A stretch of 64,000 nucleotides of DNA, from NCBI RefSeq assembly GCF_024139115.2, contig NC_085141.1, positions 222,628,307 through 222,692,306 of the forward strand. Reading direction: 5' to 3'. Position 1 is the stretch's first letter, and every line of letters starts with the position of its first letter. The position numbers and the translations under genes are program-made. Of the stretch, positions 32,078-43,816 are shown one piece after another. The notes under the pieces were generated by a model. It had not been told where the DNA came from. It made no database searches and worked only from the letters and a program-made list of their open reading frames with translations. The stretch comes from Armigeres subalbatus. Its lineage: Eukaryota > Arthropoda > Insecta > Diptera > Culicidae.

Positions 32078-33026
32078 TTATACTTTACCCTTAACATTAA
32101 CATCAACTACTTCCATTGCTGGGGTTCTTTCGATGAACTTCTTCAAATGCTTGACGTTCCGATCGAATATTTTGTGCGTTGCCATATCCCTCAGAATAGC
32201 CCGCCCTTCTCCAGTCAGTTTTACCACTTCATGCAGTGTATTTCTATATACTGGCTCCGCCTTATCACGCTTCTGGTGAGCTGCAAGCACCGCATCTCCT
32301 ACACTGATCTGTAGATCACCAGCGCCTCGCCGAATGTTTTCTCGAATATTGCGGGTAAACTTAGCTGTTTGGTCTCGTTCGCGTAGATCGTCATCAGCGA
32401 TTTGCTGTTGGTCAGTTCTAATATCTGATAGCAATGCTCTGATTGGTCTTCCAAACATTAGCTCGGCCGGCCGGTGTTTTGGTGACGTGATGGGGCCACG
32501 AGTTATAAGCCGCCACGTAGTCCGCCAGTGCCTCCTTCCAATTATCTTTTCGCAGATTTGCAATAGCAGTAATTTTATTTATACCTTGCATGCTTCTTTC
32601 GACAGGGCCGTTCTCTGTAGGATTCAATGGTGTAGTGTGTATCAGTTTCACACCCATAACGTATTTTAACCACTCTTTCAGGTCTGCACTGTTGAAAGGC
32701 GGTCCGTTGTCGGACTTCAAGGTTTTCGGAGCGTAATAAGTATTGAAAACTCTCCTGAGAACTCTCTTAACAGCATCAGTATCGGTTTTTTCCATTGGAA
32801 TAGCTACGAGAAACCGGGAATAGTTAACGGTCAGCACTAACGCTTTCCAATTGTGGGAATCTGAAGCTGATGCGAAGTCCATGGATACATACTCCCAAGG
32901 ATTCATTGGAAGTTCAGTCATCTTAATTGGAAGTGGCTTACATGACTTGATACCCAACCACCACAGTGGCATTCTGGGCAGCTCGTAACGAACTCCTCGA
33001 TCATACGATCCATACCCAACCACCAC
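32078..33026 (-). pseudogene. Gypsy-type integrase core and C-terminal part
   Basis: Core motifs: MDFASASDSH (first Asp), TLKSDNGPPF (second Asp) and NPTENGPVERSMQGINK (catalytic Glu region). The frame ends near 32418 and the C-terminal segment continues in another frame (32563-32078), with GDAVLAAHQKRDKAEPVY, an SH3-like GD/V-L pattern of integrase tails. Frameshifts make it non-functional. Confidence 0.8.
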
Positions 33027-33463
33027 AGTCCTTGCCTTAGAAAATGCTTCATTGTAGACATTCCTGGATGACTACGGTGCGCCAATGAAAGAGCGCGACT
33101 ACGCAGTTCTGTTGGCAAAACTATCTTCTCTCGTTTCATGAGCAATCCATCTTGAATGTACAGATCTTGTTGGAAAGGTTGGTACTTGGAGATGCTATCG
33201 GGCCATTTCTTCGTTTCGTTCTTCCATTTGGCGACTTCCTGTAACTCACCATCTTTAGCATATTCCTCTCTCACTTGCGCATTTGTCAAAGCCAGCAACT
33301 GACCGTTTATCTCCTTCACGTCAGCTGTTACAGCGCATAATTCATACAGCTCTTTATTCTTGCCGAATGGATGATCCTCCCTTTTGACACCAATCCTTGA
33401 CGTTGCATCATCAGTATTGTCCTTACCCATCACATGTTCAAACTCGTATTGATAGTGATTCAT
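32918..33463 (-). pseudogene. Gypsy-type RNase H end and integrase zinc-binding domain
   Basis: Starts MNHYQYEFEHVMGKDN, the usual end of the RNase H domain, then a linker and an HHCC domain: AHRSHPGMSTMKHFLRQGL followed by CPEC. A frameshift immediately after CPEC moves the core to another frame. An 18-19 bp word (ATACCCAACCACCACAGT) occurs both at 32949 and at 33010. Confidence 0.75.
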
Positions 33464-33517
33464 TCTCAGCAGCCATCCTTTAACTCTTGATAGTATCCTT
33501 GTTCTGATTTCTTTTGG

Positions 33518-33760
33518 TCATAAATAGAAGGGCCTCGCTATCCGAGCGTAATACAAACTTTCGTCCCAGTAAATAATACGAGAACCGAGTTGTGGATATC
33601 GCTTCTCTGCACCCGTTAAGCTTTTGGATAAGCAGGCGATAATTCGTCTTTCAACGGGGCAACCTCTTTCTTGGGCTAAAACCGCCCCCAAGCCCCACGG
33701 TGACGCATCTGTATATAAAATAAGCTTGTCCCGTTCGTCAAAGTATCCCCTTTTGACCAA
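33518..33760 (-). pseudogene. Gypsy-type RNase H fragment
   Basis: LILYTDASPWGLGAVLAQ is the first RNase H motif (Asp); RRIIACLSKSLTGAEKRY follows as the usual substrate-handling segment. The C-terminal half is in other frames or lost. Between 33760 and 34020 the thumb region is recognisable only in pieces. Confidence 0.7.
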
Positions 33761-34019
33761 ATGATTCTCAGCCGCCAGCTTTAGTTTCTCGAAAGCATCT
33801 TGGTGGCAATTTTCCCATTTGAACCGTGACTCTGAGGTGACCAGATCACGAAATGGTTTTGTTAGACGCGAAAATTAATGAAGGGGCTGATGAACGTCAT
33901 CATTCCAAGGAAACTGCGTAGCTCGGATGTATCTTTAGGTCGCTCGAAGGGTTGAATATCTGAAATTTTCTTTTTCATTGGAAGAATTCATGTACCATCA
34001 ATAGTAAATCCCAGAAAAT

Positions 34020-35126
34020 CTACCTCGGTCGGTTTGGTCGTACTTTGATTTTTCCTCGTTGAACATCTTTAATTGCCGCCAAACAGGCCCTCAGCTCTTC
34101 CAACGTTCTACCGTAAATCAAAATATCGTCCAGATATATAATAACGTTTTTGCAATTAGCCAACAGTCTTTCCATTGTACGCTGGAAAAGCTCTGGTGCA
34201 CAGGAAAGTCCAAACAGTAGTCTGGTAAAACGCATTAAACCATTAGCCGTCATGAATGTTGTATAGTGTCGAACTTGCTCATGTAACTCGATATGGTGGT
34301 ATGCATCTTTCAAGTCCAACTTTGTAAAGAAAAGCGTTCCTTCCCCGTTTGGAATAGCTGTCCAAATCTTCTCTAAACTCGGCATTAGATAAGGCTCGCG
34401 TACAATGGCCTTGTTCACTGCCCTATAGTCGACGACGATGCGAAAATCTGTTGTTCCTTTTGGAACCAACACTAGAGGAGACACAAAGGAGATCACGTCA
34501 TGCTCCTTATCAGCTCTCTCTATTATTTCTTGTGCTTCCATAACCGCCAGTCGCTGGTTAGCCGCTGATTCGAACGCCTTCGGAATGTTATACCTGATAA
34601 TCTGTTTCGGAGTGACCGAACCATCAACTTTAAACTTCACCGCATCAATTGGAATTTTAGGGAATCGTGCTGGATCATTGGAACTAGGAATTGCATCCAA
34701 ATTTACATGATTCAATGTTTCGAATGGTCCAATGCGCAACAACTGCAACCTGCATGCTGTGTCATACCCTAGCAACGAAAGCTTTGTACCCTTTATTACG
34801 AAGAACTTTGCCATTTGCATAGGTTTGGAACTCGCCGCGACGCCAATGTACGCCTTGAATGAGCACTCTACATCCAGCGGACTATGACTGGCGTAGCTTT
34901 GAAGAACCTCTTCAGGATAAACAATAACATCTTGGATAACAGTTCGACAGGTGCGCTTAATTGTTTGCCAATACGAACTTGTAATAGTATTGACAGTAGC
35001 GCCGGAGTCGATCAAGAATTTGAGTGTTTCGGATCCAAGAGTGCATCGAACAAATCTTGGGTCATCTTTTTTTGGAGGGATGGCACTGCCTGTAATCAAC
35101 TGTAAGCAATAACGAGAACCACCCAA
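34020..35126 (-). pseudogene. Gypsy-type protease and reverse transcriptase N-terminal part
   Basis: Aspartic protease motif FLIDSGATVNTI near residue 37, then RT: VVDYRAVNKAI, LDLKDAYHHIEL (catalytic Asp), LLFGLSCAPELFQRTME and IIYLDDILIYGR (catalytic YLDD). The frame ends shortly after YLDD. Protease and RT are in one frame here, so they are translated together in the remnant. The start at 35126 is nominal; the protein would normally be part of a Gag-Pol product. Confidence 0.8.
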
Positions 35127-35337
35127 ACAAATAATCTTTCAATGAAAATAAATGTATGATATTGATTCTACAGATTATTGACTAAAATGTGTATCAAATT
35201 CAGAAAAAGAAATTCAATATGTTTATTTATATGTGTATTTAATTATCTGTATATTTAGTTATCAGTGTTTTCAAAAGATACCTGGTTAATAGAATTGGCC
35301 TGCTCCTTGATGTAATCGGTACGATAACTTGGCTTCG

Positions 35338-35633
35338 GCTTGGGGCCCTCCTTAGCCGAGCGGTAAGACGCGCGGCTACAAAGCAAGACCATGCTGAGGG
35401 TGGCTGGGTTCGATTCCCGGTGCCGGTCTAGGCAATTTTCGGATTGGAAATTGTCTCGACTTCCCTGGGCATAAAAGTATCATCGTGTTAGCCTCATGAT
35501 ATACGAATGCAAAAATGGTAATCTGGCTTAGAAACCTCGAAGGTAATAACTGTGGAAGTGCTTAATGAACACTAAGCTGCGAGGCGGCTCTGTCCCAGTG
35601 TGGGGATGTAATGCAAATAAGAAGAAGAAGAAG
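35338..35633 (+). mobile_element. Feilai-like SINE, copy 2, complete with target duplication
   Basis: Head with A/B boxes (GCCGAGCGGTAAGACG; GGGTTCGATTCCC), body and (AAG)n tail as in copy 1. A perfect 12-bp duplication AACTTGGCTTCG lies at 35326-35337 and 35634-35645. Insertion is inside the gag of the minus-strand gypsy element and therefore later than it. Confidence 0.85.
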
Positions 35634-35930
35634 AACTTGGCTTCGAGTTCCCAGACTTACCGCGGCTCCTAGATGGTTTTTGGCAAAACTCAGCTAAGTG
35701 TCCCACCTTGTCGCAATTGAACCACTTGGATCTGAACGCCTTGCAATCTTTTGGCCGATGAAATGTGCCACATTTGTTGCAGCTAGAATCACTTCTACGA
35801 TCATGGTGCAGATTCGAACTTCGCGAATGAATATATGGGCGGTTGGATTCACTTCGCCGGTATGGCTCAAATCGATCTGAAAACATTTTCCGTTTTGGGG
35901 TATGCAAAACGTTGACCACCTTGTATTGAG
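35634..35930 (-). pseudogene. Gypsy-type Gag, zinc-knuckle part, interrupted by SINE
   Basis: The first knuckle CNKCGTFHRPKDC keeps CX2CX3HX4C. The second (WFNCDKVGHLAEFC) has lost its first Cys to Trp. A basic/Ser-rich tail RSRGKSGNSKPS follows, then the reading frame runs into the Feilai-like SINE. The original continuation resumes on the other side (below 35337) for about 20 codons to a stop. In the family this region packages the RNA genome. Confidence 0.75.
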
Positions 35931-35938
35931 ATTCACCA

Positions 35939-36532
35939 TCAGTAGTTTCTATTGCCTCCGGTGGGCTCGAATTGATTTTCGACTTCCTTCATCTCTGCTC
36001 TCATGTAATCTAAATGCTTGCCGTAGTTCACAATCTTCTCGACGTCGTTATCCCAGATGTGCGACATTTCATACAGTTTTTCTGCAATCACCGGAACCGA
36101 TCGTCGAATGAGGGCCTGCACAAACTCTTCTCTACGTTGTTCTTCTCCAAACTCGCAGAATTTCGCCTGTTTCTCCAACCTCAGCACCCAATCAACGAAT
36201 GGTTCTACAGTATCTATGCGCATCTCACGAAATATCATCCGCTCCTTGCTCGTATCACACGTCTGGTTAAAGAATTTGTCGAGAGCCTTAATCGTTCCCG
36301 TGTAAACATCGGTAGTTTGCTCTGCCACTAGCTTCTCCTGCATCTCGATGATATTCAGCAAGCAGTCACCAGCAAAAATCTTCATACTCGTCAGCTTGGT
36401 AGCAGAAGCCACAGCGGCTTTACACGAGACAATCCTTTCAAATTGGTCTCGAAACCGTACCCATTCTGCCTCCGTTTGTGCATGGGTAAAGAACCGTCGA
36501 ATGATGTTAACGGCCATGATCCGGAAAGCCAT
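35939..36532 (-). pseudogene. Gypsy-type Gag, capsid part
   Basis: 197 codons starting at 36532. Contains EWVRFRDQFERIV, IIEMQEKLVAEQT and FVDWVLRLEKQA, an insect Ty3/gypsy capsid pattern of alternating helices. The first ATG in frame gives MAFRIMAV; a second ATG six codons on could also serve. The frame ends after GGNRNY, where a frameshift near 35930 separates it from the zinc-knuckle part. Confidence 0.7.
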
Positions 36533-36823
36533 TCAGCTTTCATTCGCTTTTGCATCCCATCGTTTGAACAGCAAGCAACATCACGCGACGCTTTGGATTT
36601 TCCTTTACCCGTTACTGACGCTTTAGTTTAGTTTAGCAGAACAGATGTTGTTCCACTTCAGAATCCGATGATGAAATATCGCTCTCGTGCCAGTAGCCGC
36701 TCATCTTTCCTGCCAGTTAGATTTTCACTTTTCTTTCGTGCGCGATCGAAAACTACTGACAGTTAAAATACAACAGGGATGATTTAATATCAGACATACG
36801 TACCCACATGTAATAGGCCTTTT
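36533..36823. other. Unassigned leader upstream of gag
   Basis: A 23-codon frame on - (36704-36633, rich in Ser/Asp/Glu) is the only notable feature. No primer-binding site was recognised. Confidence 0.35.
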
Positions 36824-36825
36824 CA

Positions 36826-36957
36826 TGTGACACTGCCGGGACTGCTCTTGTTTACAACCACCGAGCAAACCGTTCAAATCCGACGCTGTCACTTTCATAG
36901 AAGAACTGTTAATTGACGGTAAAAATCAGCTATTTTCAAACGTCTAGTGAAAAGGCC
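36826..36957. mobile_element. Short MITE with GGCCTTTTCA...TGAAAAGGCC termini
   Basis: 132 bp flanked by TA (36824-36825 and 36958-36959). Inverted repeats of about 12-15 bp. Confidence 0.65.
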
Positions 36958-36959
36958 TA

Positions 36960-37448
36960 TTCACAACATCCACAGTAAGCCATTTTATAGAAAGCTCAAA
37001 TGACAGGAGACCAAATACTAATATTTACATTTCACAAGGAACATTTGCGAAAATGAAATGAAATGATGATGATGATGACGAAATGATGATGGTTTACATG
37101 CAAATTTACCAAAACAAAGACCGAGCCGTCCACTCAAAATTTCGATCAGCTGTTCGAATCTGTCTCATAAAATGGCTTGTTTGGTACGCAATGAGATTTA
37201 GTACCACAGGTGTGACATTACTAATACATATACGTATTTTTTTAATTTTTTTATTTCATTTAACCAATTTTGTTACAGAAAACACTCTCATAAGTTATTT
37301 TTTAATTGTATACGAACAAATAGATGAAAACAAATTATTTATTTAGATACTAACCTGGTGATACTAGCTGGTGATCGTCAAAAATACTGTGGAATTGCAA
37401 CTCAACTAGGTAGTTTGCACATACCATACCTAATGTTGCTTCAAGACG
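36960..37448. other. Unassigned sequence
   Basis: A short (ATG)n-like run GATGATGATGATGACG lies near 37065-37080. Nothing else is recognised. Confidence 0.4.
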
Positions 37449-37695
37449 TTGGCCATGGTCTTACACCGACTCAACGTTTTCATTCTTCCCGATTGAACTG
37501 TGGAAATCGTTGGCCATGGTCTTACACCGACTCAAGATTTCCAGCATTTGTCAGGACTTTTCGAGACATAAAAGTGCAAATTGTTGGCCATGGTCTTGCA
37601 CCGACTCAACGTTATATTTATTAGTTTGGCCATGGGCTTTTCCCGACTCATACAGCTTTTACGCTGGCCATGGTCTTACACCGGCTCAACGGTAT
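37449..37695 (+). repeat. Five irregularly spaced copies of a 28-bp motif
   Basis: TTGGCCATGGTCTTACACCG followed by ACTCAACG or a close variant occurs at about 37450, 37511, 37584, 37627 and 37666. Spacing falls from about 61 and 73 to 43 and 39 bp, and the spacers are unrelated. The core is conserved despite the variable spacing. Confidence 0.75.
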
Positions 37696-38207
37696 GTTTT
37701 GATTCTGCCCTGAACCAAAAAACATCAATATGACACAGCTTATCAATTTGTCGACGAAATCTCACTAAATTATTAACCATCACATCATCCGCACGTCATG
37801 GCTAGGATCGCCAATGTGATATTCTACAGATTAAATATAATTGAAAGCAACTCATTCAGGGAATCATATTCGACAACCACTTCGTTTATTTCTCTTCGTC
37901 TGCACACTAAACTAAACTCCCCCAACTTTCTAGTTATCTCAACCAGGATGCCACAGAATGATTCTCATGTTATTATGTTGGCAACTTGCATTTTTGTTCA
38001 ACCTTCCAAGTGACTACACGGGAGTGTTCACTTCAAAAGCTTTCGAATTTGATAATTAGGCTTCCTACAGAGTGCAAAAAAGTCAGTTTCTTGTTGCTGC
38101 TTTATTAAAGGGTGTATTGAAGTGTTTTTACACTGCTTCTAAAGCAGATCTAATACTTTTTAGTTCTTGTGTTTTAATTTGCCATAATATTCATTAGGCG
38201 ATAACAA
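37696..38207. other. Unassigned sequence
   Basis: No gene or element recognised. Confidence 0.4.
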
Positions 38208-38433
38208 TCCAGCTTTCCACGCTCGGTAATGGCGGCTTATCGGTGTGTAAAATCAATCGGTCACTGTACTGTTTGACACGAGCTGGGGGAAAGCCCGCTG
38301 GCGGTCCGGGGGGGGGGGGAGGGAAAAAGGCCTTTTCCCCTTTGAGGTTTCCCCCAGCTTGTTTCAAAAAGTACAGGGACCGATTGTTTTTTACACACCG
38401 ACAAGCCGCCATTACCGAGCGTGGAAAGCTGGA
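38208..38433. mobile_element. Fold-back MITE with TCCAGCTTTCC termini
   Basis: 226 bp. Arms of about 85 bp: TCCAGCTTTCCACGCTCGGT with complement, continuing through GGCGGCTTATCGGTGTGTAA and AGCTGGGGGAAA. The loop contains an 11-G run (38309-38319). Confidence 0.75.
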
Positions 38434-39548
38434 TACTTCCGCCTTACCAACAAGCATTTGTTTACTTGTTTACTTTGCTCGATAAGTAGACGGTTTGACA
38501 GTTCAATAGGTAGATTTGGCTTCACTCTTTGCGCAACTCTATATAATAGACTCTGGAAAATATCTACGTGTGTTTCAGGTGGGAACAACGTGCAGATTTT
38601 TTTGGGTGTATAATTGTTCGTAGAGTAATCATTTTTATCGTCCAATAAAAGTTGAAATCTGTATAAGAAAATAGAAGACAACTGGAGTGTAACATGTTTG
38701 AAAACTAGTTTTCTTGGTTGGACATAAATTATTTGCTTTGACACACTAGTGTTACATTACTTAACCAAACTATTAATTTCAGGCTAATATTACTGTGAAC
38801 TATCGTTTGTGACAGATTAGACAGATTATTACTTTATGATTTTTTTCTTCATTTTTTTGTAAATAGTGCAAAAAATCTTTACGAGACGAACCAGTCTTGG
38901 GCTGGAAGTCTCGTTAATAAAGACATATAAAAAAATATTTTTTTTTACAATTTCAACTATGTCTCTCCAATTTTGGTGTATTCGGCAACTACAGTTATTT
39001 TTCCATGTTCTACAACTTTGTCGAAGAATTCAAAGCTCTAAAACGTAAAAAAATGTGTGTATCGCGGTGCCACCTATTCGTCAAAAATATGAACTTAAGC
39101 TCGATTCTGAGCTTCATATTTTTTTTAAATCACGACACTCGTCCGAAGACACCAACCTAAAATAACGCATCCCCTAGGCTTTGAGGTATTCTGTCGAGTT
39201 AGCTCCGCCCCGTGGCCCAGTGTGTAATGTAAGGAATCGAATCTTCCGAACAGCTAAAAAGCGAAGCGCTCATCTCTAGTTTATAAAGTGAAGTAATCAT
39301 CATGTATTGGTACAAATCAACAGCAATTTAAGATATTCATTCTACCATTAGTCAATATTCACCTTTTACGCTTGAATATCAATTGACTATTGTGTATCAG
39401 GCGACAAATTTCGTTTGAAAGTTTGACAGTACGCTCCGAGATATTCGTGTCTGCATTGCCGAATGTCTGATCAAAACAACGTGTTCAAAACAACTGATCG
39501 AAACGAGTTGTTGACGAAGCTGTCTGTTGATTGTTGATGCAAGTGATA
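38434..39548. other. Unassigned sequence
   Basis: Short hairpin-like words such as ACGAGAC...GTCTCGT (38881-38912) are visible. No gene or repeat family is recognised. Confidence 0.4.
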
Positions 39549-39990
39549 ATAAAATAAAGATAGTTAGAAGTGAGGAATGGAAAAAGAAAAGCGACAAGTA
39601 AATAATGAAAAGTGAACAGTAAGAAATTGGTACAAAAAAAATAAGAATGGAGAAATAAAAAAATAAAAAGTTAGAAGTTTGAGGTAAAATGTGGGAAGTG
39701 AGAAGTGAGAAGTTAGAAGTGAGAAATGAGAAATGAGAAGTGAAAGACGAGAAGTGAGAATAGAAAAGTGCAAAGAGAAAAGTGAAGAACTGGTAAAGGA
39801 GAAGTAAGAAATCAGAAGTCAGAAACAAAAAGTGAGAAGAGAGAAGTAATGAGAAGTGAAAGCGTTTATCTTCTTTTTACTTTTTTTTCTTTTTCTTCCT
39901 TCTTTCTCATTCCATCTCCCTTCTTCTATTTGTCTTTCTCCCTTTTTTCCCTTCTTCCTCATCTTTTTTCCTTCTTTCTTCACTCCAAAC
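39549..39990. repeat. Purine tract switching to pyrimidine tract
   Basis: 39549-39865 is almost pure A/G built on GAGAAGTGAGAAGTTAGAAG units. From about 39866 to 39990 it is almost pure C/T (CTTCTTTTT, TTCCTTCTTTC). The switch gives an R-then-Y arrangement on one strand. Long frames on either strand here are low-complexity artefacts. Confidence 0.8.
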
Positions 39991-40066
39991 CCGAAATTTA
40001 GTTAGAAGGCTCGGATACCCATAGTGATATGTACTAATCGACTCAGCTTGACGAATTGAGATTATT
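39991..40066 (-). repeat. Family-X tail fragment
   Basis: On - it reads CAATTCGTCAAGCTGAGTCG then CACTATGGGTATCCGAGCC, matching the tail phrase of the copies at 21417-21500. Confidence 0.55.
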
Positions 40067-40292
40067 TTAATTGGTTATTAAATGAAATACTACTTATATG
40101 ATCTTCTAAAATTCGTGCCAGAAAAAATATTATGTTTACGAAACACATCATGCTTACTATGACATCTTCTTCGTTGTTGCGGAAATTGTGTGGTTAGAGA
40201 TTCTCGAAATGTCCTCTTCTTCTTCGAACTCGCCTTCACCGAATTGCCAATCCTTGGATCCGCAAAGCTAACTGGAGACCTCGAAATGTATA

Positions 40293-40549
40293 GGGTCGGT
40301 GTATCAGTAATAGTGGTATTAGTGACAGGTCCAAATTGTTAATTTATAACAACTGATAGGAATGTGATGTAAATATATCGATAGAAAGCTGTGTTTCTTT
40401 GCTTTTCGGAAATTATTTTTAAACACGTTCACTCATTATAAGCATTATAAGTAAACACTATATGTTATGAATTTTTTTTAAACTTTCAAATGAAAAAACG
40501 TTCAAAATCCTTTGAAATCGAGTTTTTACTATTACTGGCACAGTCAACC
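40293..40549. mobile_element. MITE with CAGTAATAGT-bearing termini
   Basis: 257 bp flanked by TA (40291-40292 and 40550-40551). Left GGGTCGGTGTATCAGTAATA pairs with the complement of TATTACTGGCACAGTCAACC. Confidence 0.65.
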
Positions 40550-40551
40550 TA

Positions 40552-43465
40552 AATGGTTAAAAAGGGTTGAACAATAGAATAACATGTCTTTTCCAATGTA
40601 AAACGACTACCAAACAGAGCAAGACAGAATGGACAGTTTGCTTCGTACACACGTAATGCTCAAATTTCATTGCCAGATCGCCAAGCAATTAAAATAATCT
40701 TTAATGTAAGAAGTGTGCTAGGCAAATGCAATTGTGGGTATTATAATTAGACAAATGTACATCTGATTGAAAGCTATCCAATAACGTGTGACACCAACCG
40801 TTTTATTCAGATGAAACTAATCCTGTGTCCCAAAGCTAACTAAAGACGCGAATTTCCGATAACGTGACAGAGAAAAATCCGATGAAGAAACCTCCTATTT
40901 GAAGTCAAACTCTATTATAGTTGGGTGTAGCCAAGCGAAACGAGTAGGATTGACTTTCCACGACAGCAACCAATGTTTTTCAATTTTTCTAGGTATTCCT
41001 TTTTTTTCGATGTCGCTCAAAATACGCTTGATCGAATAAACTCAATAATCTTCGGTTTGAGTTGAAGAACGCGACTTTGAACGATGTTCATTTGTATTCC
41101 AAACGACAAAAAAAAGCATTGAAGGAATGGTGAAAAGGAATTGTCATGCACAGTATCAACTGGATAGATTGGGTGATGTCATGAAGAAAAGCGCCAAGCG
41201 TGATGGAAATAATGATTTACTAGTCAATCGGTTCAATCGTCAGTATGAAAATGCTAGTATTTCAATCTGTTGAGGCATTAACCAAATGATAAATAGGGTT
41301 AATTTGGTATAATTTTAAGGTTCTTCAATTTATGGCTTCTGTACTCATCATTTCAAAATAAAGGAAGAGAAAAGATGGGCCTGTTTTTCTCATTTTTGTG
41401 GAGCACCAGTACGCTGTAAGGAACGATAGATTGGATGCTTTATTCCTTTCTTTCTATGTTCAATGATTATTTTTTCACTATGATGTAAAATGATCTCTCT
41501 ATATATAAATCTTTTAGTTGAAGAATATTGTAGGTTTGACATTTTTATATTTACTCAATCACAGAGAAACTGTTTTACATAATACAGTTGTGACTAAAAT
41601 GTTCAGTGAAAACCGTATGTGTTAGTTGCATACGTATAAAAGTGTTTTATCATTTTTCCATTCTCAAATTTACATTTTTATTTGTTTCACTTGGACATTT
41701 TTTCTCATACATGCAAAAGAAATGATATCGAAATAAGTCACACATTTGAGGTTCTAAACACATCTTAAGAAAACCAGAAACATAAACGGAATCATGTAAC
41801 CACGTTCAGCAATGTGAAAGCACGATTATTGAAATCGTCCAGCACTTCAAAATTTAACAAAGTGTATGGTCGAACCCAACTATTCTAACCAGGTTCCTGA
41901 CATGTCTCTGAGCTCAACGGAGTGATAGTGTTATTCTATTTTATAAATTTTCCGAAAAAGTGTGCAATCCTACTCAGTGTCCACACGGTGACCAAGCCAT
42001 CTCTATAACTGTGTCCTTAACCTCATGAGCAACTTTGTTAATAATGGCTTTTTAACATTCTAAGTTACGTTTTTTAAATAAAATAAATATGAAATAATAC
42101 ATCAGACCAACTCTAAATTTCATATATTTACTCTTGATGGGTAGTTGTACTTCCAATTTCCTATATTATTGCTTGTAATAATTTTGGCACTTATATCAAT
42201 CAACTATTATGTTATTGAGTTCAAGACATCTTCCGGAAGGCCCTCCTTTGCGGAACTAAGCTTATGCTTCGCAATCGCCAAAACAGTTTTATCGATCCTT
42301 TTGTAAATTGCCAAAATTGCCTCATCAAGACCGTCTCTGGAGGAAACTGACGACCGACCGTCTCATGCAGCAGCCACTTGGTGGAGAAAACGCCAAACAG
42401 GAACCATTGAACGTGTAGCCAACGAGCGCGCGTAGGTGGGAAAATGCGAGCACGATGCTAACACAATCAACATAACCATAATCAGCTAAATGGAGAACAC
42501 CCAAATAGGATCGCTGTTCGGTAGCGTTTCCATGGAATATTAACATATGTACGGCTTTATAAAATCGTCACTTTATCACGTGGTGACATTCCGTCAGGTG
42601 CGGGCGTAACAGCTTCTGGAGTAAACAAGGTGATTCGACAAAAAATACGATCTGGCGGTCGCAACTTCCGCAATTTCCACAGTCGATAAAGTTTAAGTGC
42701 CGTTTTGCAAATGATTATTTAAAATCGACAGTAAAATGGTCGTAATGAAGTAGGTGCCGGCCAGAGTAGACGCGTTTGCGGGGAGTGTCAGTGGGATTTG
42801 GCAGCCCCTCAATCTAACAAAGTTGGCATTTGTACGACAGCTTAATTTTTGCTTATTTATATTCGTTTTCTTCTTCTATTTACAATGAAAATGGAAAATT
42901 TAAAATCAAAATCCAATCACTTCGATGAAATGGGTTTGCGTACATTTTGTATGGGAATTTCTAATCTTGATTTTCTATATGTATAACACGAATTTGGCAT
43001 TATTATTCGATAATGGAGAGATCGATTTGTGCTAATATTTGTTCATTTAATTAATATAATTAGCTATTTTTATATAATTTCGCTGTTGCATCTTAAAATT
43101 TGTGCGTTGTCGTCATGGAAAGGTTAAAACATAATCAACTTCACCCTGCAGACGAGTGATGTCATCCAAATTATTCCAGTTTGAGGCGAAACCTTTTATG
43201 ACTGCTATAAGGGAACACGTTTAGTGGAATAATAAGTTCTCTGTTTTGATTTTCTTAAAAAAGAAGGATTCAATTCTCAATAATAAAGGAACTATTGGCG
43301 AAGCTATTCTCATCATCTCTTCAAAAATGGTTTTAAGTACTATTTACCCATTTTCTTCAATTTGTAACTATGAAGTGTACATCATTACAAAAATTTTGCT
43401 TGAATTATTGTAATTATTCCCTTTTAAAAATATTATCATTATCATTATCAATGACATTGGCTTTA
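40552..43465. other. Unassigned sequence, about 2.9 kb
   Basis: AT-rich but ordinary complexity. A small minus-strand frame at 42546-42325 has no motif or splice context. No gene, RNA or transposon is supported. Confidence 0.4.
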
Positions 43466-43585
43466 GGCCCTACGAAAGCTAGCAGTAAGATGCGCGGCTA
43501 CACAGCGACACGTATGTTAAAGAAGGCTGGATTCGAGTCACGGCCCAGTCTAGGAGATTTTCGGTGTGGAAAATTTTTATACTAG
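43466..43585 (+). mobile_element. Diverged Feilai-like SINE, 5' fragment
   Basis: CGAAAGCTAGCAGTAAGATG, CGCGGCTACACAGCGACACG and AGTCTAGGAGATTTTCGG correspond to the head of the copies at 29719 and 35338 with many changes. The 3' body is missing. Confidence 0.55.
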
Positions 43586-43816
43586 GCAACATGTAATATA
43601 GTTAAATGGTAGTTGGAAAAATGTAAAAATTTATAAAAATGGGCAAAAAATAGATTGCCCTGTGGACAGCGTTATTGTATTCACGATTTAAAAAAATAAG
43701 TATCATTTATTTGACGAGCACTGGTCTTAAATGATAATCAATCTACTGGGATCTTGCGATGTTCTTTTTATAGCATTAACGCAGTTCAATCAGATTGTTA
43801 CAAGCGTCATTTTGAA
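43586..43816. other. Unassigned sequence
   Basis: No element recognised between the SINE fragment and the fold-back. Confidence 0.4.

Larger units (their letters stand above)
32078..36532 (-). mobile_element. Degenerate Ty3/gypsy-type retroelement, LTRs not found
   Basis: On -, the order is gag, CCHC region, protease, RT, RNase H, integrase, the Ty3/gypsy order. Multiple frameshifts occur and a SINE sits inside gag. I compared 31943-32077 with 36533-36800 and could not see repeated LTR ends, so the LTRs are lost, very diverged or masked by the fold-back insertion at 30970-31942. There is no env-like frame. Confidence 0.8.

Noticed and set aside
31950..36800. LTR pair of the minus-strand gypsy element
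   Set aside because: The two flanks were compared by eye and share no convincing repeated ends.
37449..37695. CRISPR array
   Set aside because: The host is eukaryotic, spacing varies from 39 to 73 bp and the repeats are degenerate; no cas genes.
39397..39828. 143-codon Phe/Leu/Ser-rich minus frame
   Set aside because: Low-complexity purine/pyrimidine tract; looks membrane-like only because of TTC/TCT content.
42325..42546. Minus-strand 73-codon frame
   Set aside because: No splice sites, motif or neighbouring exon; composition like the surrounding DNA.
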